Shown here: in pieces, positions 1-4,366 of the stretch
Layout: every line of letters starts with the position of its first letter
Numbering within the stretch: position 1 is the first letter of the stretch
DNA from: Deltaproteobacteria bacterium
Lineage (GTDB): Bacteria; Desulfobacterota; G020345765
DNA length: 6,749 nt
Assembly: GCA_030616835.1 (NCBI GenBank)
Contig: JAUWWP010000147.1
Location: 1 to 6,749, forward strand
Direction of reading: 5' to 3'
Made by a program: the position numbers and the translations under genes
The notes under the pieces: generated by a model
Seen by the model: only the letters and a program-made list of their open reading frames with translations
Database searches by the model: none
What the model was told of the DNA's origin: nothing

Positions 1-203
1 TTACCGGTGGACTGTTGACCGGGGCGATAACTGAGGAGAGTCTCAAGGATCTTATTGAAAAAGGAATGGGAATGCCATGGGAGCTTGCAGTAGCAGTTCT
101 TGGAGACTTCGATACACAGTGCAATGGCGATAATGCTTACTCGGTGCTGCTGCATTCTACTGCCGAGCGGGTAACCCTTTATGAAGTGCCGCCATGGTAT
201 TAG
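1..203 (+). CDS. 3' end of an unrecognised protein gene (5' truncated)
   Basis: The frame beginning at base 3 is open from the window edge to a TAG at 201-203, giving about 66 residues. A TTG at 15 could serve as a start, but nothing resembling a ribosome binding site precedes it and the frame stays open upstream, so this is most simply the C-terminal end of a longer protein. The visible part has an acidic helix-like stretch (EESLKDLIEKG), a short hydrophobic segment (ELAVAVLGDF) and an aromatic end (EVPPWY). I do not recognise the family and give no function. A palindrome and an intrinsic terminator follow within 170 bp, which fits the end of a transcription unit. Confidence is that this is coding, not what it encodes. 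Confidence 0.5.
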   Translation, partial: TGGLLTGAITEESLKDLIEKGMGMPWELAVAVLGDFDTQCNGDNAYSVLLHSTAERVTLYEVPPWY

Positions 204-229
204 TATCAGAGAGCGAGTAGAATCCCCCT

Positions 230-275
230 AAATCCCCCCTACCCCCCGATGGCCATCGGGGGGTAGGGGGGATTT
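230..275. repeat. Perfect 46-bp palindrome (intergenic inverted repeat)
   Basis: Each arm is 23 bases and the two arms meet with no spacer, around the centre GATGGCCATC at 248-257. Each arm contains two runs of six C (or G). A shorter partial copy of the outer arm (AATCCCCCTA) sits directly upstream at 221-230. No T-tract follows, so it is not a canonical terminator by itself. The central 16 bases reappear, with one change, in the hairpin at 2753-2783, which suggests a dispersed palindromic repeat family. Confidence 0.85.
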
Positions 276-331
276 GATCCGAAAATAACTTTTCATCCTC
301 AGGATAAAGTAATTCCGGATAGGGCACGATC

Positions 332-371
332 AGCCCCCGGGAGTTATCTTTAACTTCCGGGGGCTTTTTTT
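332..371 (+). terminator. Rho-independent terminator between the upstream gene and miaB
   Basis: A 15-bp stem pairs 332-346 with 351-365 around the tetraloop TCTT, with one G-T wobble (341/356). The 3' arm runs straight into seven T (365-371). The base of the stem is five consecutive G-C pairs. It is oriented to stop + strand transcription arriving from the gene that ends at 203. The miaB promoter lies downstream at 388-416, so it is unlikely to act as an attenuator for miaB initiated there. There is no A-tract on the other side to suggest a bidirectional terminator. Confidence 0.92.
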
Positions 372-387
372 CATTGTGGTTTTTTCC

Positions 388-416
388 TTGACTTTCGGGT
401 TGAAAGGGGATATATT
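388..416 (+). promoter_or_regulatory. Sigma70-type promoter for miaB
   Basis: A -35 box TTGACT (388-393, 5 of 6 consensus) and a -10 box TATATT (411-416, 5 of 6) are separated by exactly 17 bases. The promoter sits just after the terminator and before miaB. A transcription start about 7 bases after the -10 box would be near 423, next to the ATG at 425, which predicts a leaderless or almost leaderless transcript. Confidence 0.65.
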
Positions 417-424
417 ATCAGCAG

Positions 425-1801
425 ATGGCAAACGGTAAGAAGCTGTATATTCAGACCTTTGGCTGCCAGATGAATGTCCGGGATTCGAGGAGGATGGCCA
501 GCATTATGCAGAGCCTCAGCTATGAGCCTACCGAAGAGCCTTCCCGGGCCGACCTGATCCTCATTAATACCTGCAGCATCCGGCAGGAGGTAGAGCATAA
601 GACCTACAGTGCCCTGGGACGCCTCCGGAGGCTTAAGGCAAGAAGACCGGAGCTCATCCTGGGGGCTGCCGGCTGTGTGGCCCAGCAGGAAGGAGAGGCA
701 CTGCTCAAGAGGTTTCCCTATCTCGATCTGGTAGTCGGGACTCATCAGGCTCACCGCCTTCCGGAGCTTCTCAGGACGGTTAGGGAAAGAAAGGAGAGAG
801 TTGCGGTTACTGATTTCCTGGACGGCAATCCGGATCGGTTTCAAGGCCATACCTTACAAATTCCAAATCCCAAATCCCAAATCCCAAATAATGGAAACCG
901 GGTCAAGGCCCTGGTAACGATAATGGAAGGCTGTGATAACTATTGCTCCTATTGCATTGTCCCCTATGTTAGGGGAAGGGAGGTCAGCCGGAGCAGCGAG
1001 GATATCCTGCGGGAGATAAGGGAGCTGGCTCGATCCGGGGTTAAGGAGGTGACTCTGATCGGGCAGAATGTTAATTCCTATGCGGGATATGGTTCAAATA
1101 CTCTCCCTTCTACTGATAAGGGAACTGCTTTACCTGGCCTGCTCAAGCTGATAAACGAGATCGCGGGGCTATTCCGAATCCGCTTTACTACCTCGCATCC
1201 CCGGGATCTTTCGGAAGAGTTGATCAAGGCCTTCGGAAGGCTGGAGAAGCTATGTGAGCATATCCATCTTCCGCTTCAGTCCGGATCAGATTTCATTCTC
1301 CGGCAGATGAATCGGGGATACTGCCGGGAAGATTATCTCCGTAAGGTAGCAGAGTTGCGCCGGGCCTCACCAGGGATTGCCATATCTACCGATATTATGG
1401 TAGGATTTCCCGGAGAGAGGGAAGAGGATTTTACCGATACCCTAAATCTGCTGGAGAAGGTTCGCTTTGAGGCAATCTTTTCATTCAAGTTTTCGCCCCG
1501 GCCGCCGACTTTAGCCTCGAAGCTCTCCGGAGAGATCCCGGAAGAGGAGAAAAGCCGCCGACTCCGGCTTCTCCAGGCAGTACAAAAGCAGATCACCCTC
1601 GAGAAAAATCGGGGGTTAGTTGGAAAAGAGGAGGAGATATTGGTTGAGGGCCAGAGCAAGAGAGACCCAGACTGGCTTACGGGAAGAACACTTTCCAACC
1701 GGGTAGTTAATTTCCCCGGAGAGAAGAGCCTTGTTGGTCAGTTGGTACCAGTAAAGATCACCGAGGCATATCAAAATTCTTTAAAAGCGGAGATTCTTTA
1801 A
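425..1801 (+). CDS. miaB: tRNA-2-methylthio-N6-dimethylallyladenosine synthase (MiaB), radical SAM methylthiotransferase
   Basis: This enzyme adds a methylthio group to N6-isopentenyladenosine at position 37 of tRNAs reading codons that begin with U. It is cytoplasmic and carries two Fe-S clusters. The 458-residue length is normal. Domain order is complete: the UPF0004 domain (about 5-125) has its three cluster cysteines C14 (FGCQMN), C50 (NTCSIR) and C84 (AAGCVAQ); the radical SAM domain (about 160-385) has C170, C174 and C177 in GCDNYCSYC followed by VRGREVSR, GQNVNSY, TSHPRD and HLPLQSGS; and a C-terminal TRAM domain (about 390-458) contains LTGRT and VVNF. The VRGREVSR stretch and overall pattern favour MiaB over RimO or MtaB. 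The frame is closed by TGA at 401-403, leaving ATG 425 as the only sensible start; the nearest purine run (AAGGGGA, 404-410) is 14 bases away. Residues 145-156 are an extra loop encoded by a 7-bp tandem repeat. The DUF151 gene follows after 10 bp. Confidence 0.96.
   Translation: MANGKKLYIQTFGCQMNVRDSRRMASIMQSLSYEPTEEPSRADLILINTCSIRQEVEHKTYSALGRLRRLKARRPELILGAAGCVAQQEGEALLKRFPYLDLVVGTHQAHRLPELLRTVRERKERVAVTDFLDGNPDRFQGHTLQIPNPKSQIPNNGNRVKALVTIMEGCDNYCSYCIVPYVRGREVSRSSEDILREIRELARSGVKEVTLIGQNVNSYAGYGSNTLPSTDKGTALPGLLKLINEIAGLFRIRFTTSHPRDLSEELIKAFGRLEKLCEHIHLPLQSGSDFILRQMNRGYCREDYLRKVAELRRASPGIAISTDIMVGFPGEREEDFTDTLNLLEKVRFEAIFSFKFSPRPPTLASKLSGEIPEEEKSRRLRLLQAVQKQITLEKNRGLVGKEEEILVEGQSKRDPDWLTGRTLSNRVVNFPGEKSLVGQLVPVKITEAYQNSLKAEIL
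857..889 (+). repeat. 7-bp tandem repeat (CAAATCC) inside miaB
   Basis: About 4.7 units of CAAATCC run without spacer: CAAATTC, then three exact CAAATCC copies (864-884), then CAAAT. Because the unit is 7 bases, successive copies are read in different frames, giving the low-complexity peptide QIPNPKSQIPN (residues 145-155). The reading frame is preserved. It lies in the linker between the UPF0004 and radical SAM domains. Confidence 0.9.
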
Positions 1802-1808
1802 AGGAGGT
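1800..1808 (+). promoter_or_regulatory. Strong Shine-Dalgarno for the DUF151 gene
   Basis: AAAGGAGGT overlaps the last two bases of the miaB stop codon and ends 3 bases before the ATG at 1812. It is the best ribosome binding site in the window. It fixes the start and suggests that translation of the two genes is coupled. Confidence 0.9.
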
Positions 1809-1811
1809 AAA

Positions 1812-2315
1812 ATGCTCTTAGAAATGACGGTTAAAGGACTAACCATTGATCCTCTTACCAGCACCCCCGTTGTTATTCTTAAGGATGCTGAGGGGAAAAA
1901 TGCCGTACCCATCTGGATAGGGCTAATGGAGGCGAGTGCCATCGCCACTGAGCTGGAAAAGATCCAGCTTTCCCGTCCGATGACTCATGATCTGATGCGA
2001 AATATCCTGGAATCTCTGGACGCAAAGGTGGTAAAGATTGTGGTCAATGATCTGAGAGACAATACTTTCTATGCGCTTATACATATTATGGTCGGATCCC
2101 AGGAGATTGTTATTGACTCTCGGCCCAGCGATGCTATTGCCCTGGCTTTACGGACCAGTTCTCCCATCCTGGTGGATAAGAAGGTAGTCACCAAGTCAAG
2201 GAAGATAGATCTGATGAAGAAGGAGGAAGGGCTTAGTGAGGAAGAGAGTAAGAAGAGGTGGGCCGAGATATTGGAAAAACTCTCTCCCGATGATTTTGGC
2301 AAGTATAAAATGTAA
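1812..2315 (+). CDS. Bifunctional nuclease family protein (BFN/DUF151)
   Basis: The 167-residue product matches the DUF151 (BFN) family. Evidence is the N-terminal LLEMTVKGLTIDP, the central VPIWIGLMEASAIA, the signature RPSDAIALALRTSSPILV (about 98-115) and the charged C-terminal helix ending in SPDDFGKYKM. Plant and bacterial members have been reported to have DNase/RNase activity, but for most bacterial homologues, including those next to miaB, the role is unproven. It is probably soluble, with no signal peptide or membrane segment. It is preceded by a perfect Shine-Dalgarno overlapping the miaB stop, so it is almost certainly co-transcribed with miaB. The TAA stop at 2313-2315 overlaps the start of the VanZ-like gene. 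Family membership is secure; the exact substrate is not. Confidence 0.93.
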   Translation: MLLEMTVKGLTIDPLTSTPVVILKDAEGKNAVPIWIGLMEASAIATELEKIQLSRPMTHDLMRNILESLDAKVVKIVVNDLRDNTFYALIHIMVGSQEIVIDSRPSDAIALALRTSSPILVDKKVVTKSRKIDLMKKEEGLSEEESKKRWAEILEKLSPDDFGKYKM

Positions 2316-2724
2316 CATAACCTCTACCTCCGGAAAACTCCCTTCCATTATCCTCGTCTACTGGAGCCCCGTATTTCTATATGCTCTGTTTATATTCTTA
2401 TTTTCTTCAAGGCCAGTGCCCTCCGGTATTCCTGAAATATTTTTCTTAGATAAGCTTCTGCATATAATAGAATACGCAGTTCTGGGGCTTCTTCTGATCC
2501 GTTCTTTCGAGAACTCTCGTTTTCCCCAATCCTTTAAGGCGAGGAGCATACTATCGGTTCTTATCGCGGCCGCCTATGGCCTGAGTGATGAGATTCACCA
2601 GCATTTTGTCCCCTCCCGAGAGGCGAGTATTTACGATTTGTTGGCCGATGCCATTGGGGCATTTTTGGGAGTTTTGGCTTACATTACCTTTACTTCAGGG
2701 AATAGCAGGGACTTGAATCCTTGA
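2290..2724 (+). CDS. VanZ-like family membrane protein
   Basis: With the ATG at 2290 this is a 144-residue polytopic membrane protein with about four hydrophobic segments (roughly 20-39, 56-71, 86-98, 117-135). VanZ-family marks are W25 followed by a hydrophobic run ending in LFSSRP; DKLLHIIEY (D54, H58, Y62); and DEIHQHFVPSREASIYDLLADAIG (quoted in part: D100, E101, Q104, P108, R110, D116, D120). VanZ itself gives low-level teicoplanin resistance, but most chromosomal members have no known role, so resistance should not be assumed. The start is uncertain: ATG 2290 overlaps the DUF151 gene by 26 bp and has a poor ribosome binding site, while a GTG at 2236 preceded by AAGGAGG (2220-2226) would add 18 mostly basic residues at the cost of an 80-bp overlap; TTG 2296 is a third choice. 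The last residues (SGNSRDLNP) are encoded by repeat DNA, so the original C-terminus may have been different. Confidence 0.88.
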   Translation: MILASIKCNITSTSGKLPSIILVYWSPVFLYALFIFLFSSRPVPSGIPEIFFLDKLLHIIEYAVLGLLLIRSFENSRFPQSFKARSILSVLIAAAYGLSDEIHQHFVPSREASIYDLLADAIGAFLGVLAYITFTSGNSRDLNP

Positions 2725-2728
2725 ATCC
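2695..2728 (+). repeat. Repeat DNA forming the 3' end of the VanZ-like ORF
   Basis: TCAGGGAATAGCAGGGA (2695-2711) is identical to 5936-5952, the start of the decamer array after the REC gene. It is followed by two exact tandem copies of TTGAATCC (2713-2720, 2721-2728). The VanZ-like stop codon TGA (2722-2724) lies inside the second copy. Confidence 0.8.
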
Positions 2729-2752
2729 TATCTATTGACATTTGCATTCAAC

Positions 2753-2783
2753 CTTCGTAGTCCCGATGGACATCGGGACGAAG
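2753..2783. repeat. Hairpin-forming intergenic repeat
   Basis: A 9-bp stem pairs 2760-2768 with 2771-2779 around a 2-base gap. After a three-base bulge (GTA, 2757-2759) it extends by CTTC (2753-2756) pairing GAAG (2780-2783). The core CCCGATGGACATCGGG differs by one base from the core of the palindrome at 230-275. No T-run follows, so it does not look like an intrinsic terminator. It lies in the leader of the next gene, only 16 bases before its ATG. Confidence 0.75.
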
Positions 2784-2789
2784 TAGGCT

Positions 2790-2795
2790 AAGGTG
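2790..2795 (+). promoter_or_regulatory. Shine-Dalgarno that decides the start at 2799
   Basis: AAGGTG lies 3 bases before ATG 2799, and its AAGG core 5 bases before it. It overlaps the in-frame GTG at 2793, which would itself have no upstream ribosome binding site. This favours ATG 2799, making the protein two residues shorter. Confidence 0.65.
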
Positions 2796-2798
2796 GGG

Positions 2799-4304
2799 AT
2801 GAATAAATTGATTTCCGAAAGCGTGGAATATTTCCCCCTTTCTCTCTATAAGCAAGGGACAAAGATTCTGACAATTACGCAGTTAGATAAGCTCTCGGAT
2901 ACTGTCCTGGACTCCCTTATTGAGGAAAGCGGGGCCCAGGGAGGTGTGCTCTGGTTGAGGGATATTGAACAACCTGATCAATTTGTGCTCAGTGCTGCCC
3001 GAGGGCTGATCAAACTGGAGGATGAGATACCCTGCTTTAAATCTTCGGGCTCAGATCTCAAGCCAGAAGGCTTCCCGTTTAGGGGTTCTAACCCAAAAAT
3101 TCATAAGGACTGCCTTTATGTCCCGTTGAGTTCAGAAGGAGAACTTCTGGGACTGGCTAAAATCACCGAGAGGCCGGGCGGGAAGAAACTCGGCTTAAGG
3201 GAACGGAAGGTTGCCCAGACTATCGGCGCTTTTTCCGGGATTGCCATCAAAAATGCCCGGAGGCTGGAAGAGTTGGGGAGGAAAGGATTTAAAGATAATA
3301 CTACCGGAAGTTATAATCTTGCATATCTTTCTGATTATATTGAAAAAGAAATCCGTAAAGCACGACGCTACAATCGAACTTTCTCCTTGATGGGATTGAA
3401 AATCGATAATTACCAGGAGATCCAAAAGAATTTTGGCCAGACCCTTCTGGCCCAGGCAGTGGAAAGAATTATCCTTTCCCTGAGTGAGCTTCTTCGGGAA
3501 TCAGATATCATTGCCCGGATCAGTGAAAGGGAAATATATATCTTTCTGCCCGAAACCGATTATTTTGGATCCATTATGTCAGTCCGGAGGATTGATAAGG
3601 TCCTAAGATCCAAAAGGTATATTAGCGATTCTGAGAGGAGTCCAGAGGATCTGGGGGAGCTATTTGTTAGTATGGGTTCGGCTGCCTTCCCCCGGGATGG
3701 CACCGATTTCGACTTCCTGACAGTTAAGATTACCAGCATGATGGAGGAGCACCGTAGCAGCATCTATACAAAATTAAATCTGGAGGAGAAGAGCTTCTGG
3801 GAGGTAGTGGATCTTCTCTTGGGCAAAGAGGGATATAAAGCCGCGGAAGATATTAAGGGACTCAGTCGACATCATATCTTCACCCCTTCCCTGATAAACC
3901 AGACCCAAAAGGTTATCTTTCGGGAGATTTCTCAGAACCTGGATATGAGAGGGATCTTGTATCTGGGGGTTCAACGAATAGATCCGGGAATGAGCCTTCT
4001 GGAAAATCATCAGATCATCGAAGCTTCGGCTACCAGGATCTTTATCCTCGGGCAGTCCGCCGGAGCTAAAGGAAAGAAAGATAAAAGCTGGGATATCCCC
4101 CAGATAACCCCAGTATTTTTATCGGATGAGCGGATACTTCAGCATACCTTTATCCTTTATCTTAATGAAGATTATGCCTACGGCCTCATCTGTCGGAGAG
4201 GTAAACGGGGCAAGCTGTTTGGATTTCATACCGGGGATTCCACTCTGGTGGAGAGACTGGTATTCAAGCTCCAGGAGAGTTATATGCTCAAAAAGCAGCT
4301 ATAA
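2799..4304 (+). CDS. Sensor protein: GAF + degenerate GGDEF + probable DICT-like domain
   Basis: The product has 501 residues, is soluble and has no signal peptide or membrane segment. Residues about 18-158 look like a GAF sensory domain (GGVLWLRD, CLYVPLSSEGELLGLAKI, and a final helix IGAFSGIAIKNARRLEE). That helix leads into a GGDEF-type domain (about 166-320) recognisable from TGSYNLAYL, LRESDIIAR, FLPETD and FPRDGTDFDFL. The active-site signature is replaced by SEREI (242-246), the LDIDxFK motif has become LKIDNYQ, and the GHxxGD motif has become GQTLLAQ, so cyclase activity is very unlikely. The c-di-GMP I-site motif RESD (233-236) is retained with the usual five-residue spacing to the GGDEF position. 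Residues about 345-495 resemble a DICT domain (VQRIDPG, ATRIFILGQ, HTFILYLNEDYAYGLICRR, GFHTGDSTLVERLV), which is a weaker assignment. The receiver-domain gene follows after 62 bp, suggesting one pathway. GAF and degenerate GGDEF are confident; role as a receptor is inference. Confidence 0.85.
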   Translation: MNKLISESVEYFPLSLYKQGTKILTITQLDKLSDTVLDSLIEESGAQGGVLWLRDIEQPDQFVLSAARGLIKLEDEIPCFKSSGSDLKPEGFPFRGSNPKIHKDCLYVPLSSEGELLGLAKITERPGGKKLGLRERKVAQTIGAFSGIAIKNARRLEELGRKGFKDNTTGSYNLAYLSDYIEKEIRKARRYNRTFSLMGLKIDNYQEIQKNFGQTLLAQAVERIILSLSELLRESDIIARISEREIYIFLPETDYFGSIMSVRRIDKVLRSKRYISDSERSPEDLGELFVSMGSAAFPRDGTDFDFLTVKITSMMEEHRSSIYTKLNLEEKSFWEVVDLLLGKEGYKAAEDIKGLSRHHIFTPSLINQTQKVIFREISQNLDMRGILYLGVQRIDPGMSLLENHQIIEASATRIFILGQSAGAKGKKDKSWDIPQITPVFLSDERILQHTFILYLNEDYAYGLICRRGKRGKLFGFHTGDSTLVERLVFKLQESYMLKKQL

Positions 4305-4306
4305 TT

Positions 4307-4328
4307 CCTTCGACAAACTCAGGACAAG
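4307..4328 (+). repeat. Possible fragment of a dispersed repeat between the two signalling genes
   Basis: The short gap (4305-4366) opens with CCTTCGACAAACTCAGGA and then CAAG. From memory, close variants of this word recur between genes in many uncultivated bacterial genomes; I cannot verify that here and see only one copy in the window. I see no terminator and no clear promoter in this gap, so co-transcription of the two flanking genes is possible. Confidence 0.4.
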
Positions 4329-4366
4329 TTGCCATGAGCCTATAACGTAGACCAGCAGTTAATTCT

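Noticed and set aside
371..850. Minus-strand open frame of 159 codons opposite the start of miaB
   Set aside because: It lies almost wholly antisense to a clearly recognisable miaB, ends in the terminator region and has no recognisable domain or binding site.
1333..1698. Minus-strand open frame opposite the 3' half of miaB
   Set aside because: Its serine- and arginine-rich product is what the complement of this coding sequence would give, and the + strand MiaB domains are certain.
2290..2724. VanZ-like gene as evidence of a glycopeptide-resistance cluster
   Set aside because: There are no van ligase, dehydrogenase or dipeptidase genes nearby, and most chromosomal VanZ-like proteins have no demonstrated link to resistance.
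2735..2763. Exact TTGACA before the GAF/GGDEF gene as a promoter
   Set aside because: The -35 box is perfect, but the matching -10 position at 17 bases is TAGTCC and no better hexamer lies at 16 or 18, so the pair is not convincing.
2753..2783. Hairpin as terminator of the miaB operon
   Set aside because: No T-tract follows the stem and it sits only 16 bases before the next start codon.
2793..2798. GTG at 2793 as the start of the GAF/GGDEF protein
   Set aside because: It overlaps the likely Shine-Dalgarno for ATG 2799 and has none of its own; the difference is only two residues.
4126..4350. Small + strand open frame overlapping the end of the GAF/GGDEF gene
   Set aside because: It is out of frame with a supported gene, runs into repeat DNA and shows no family features.
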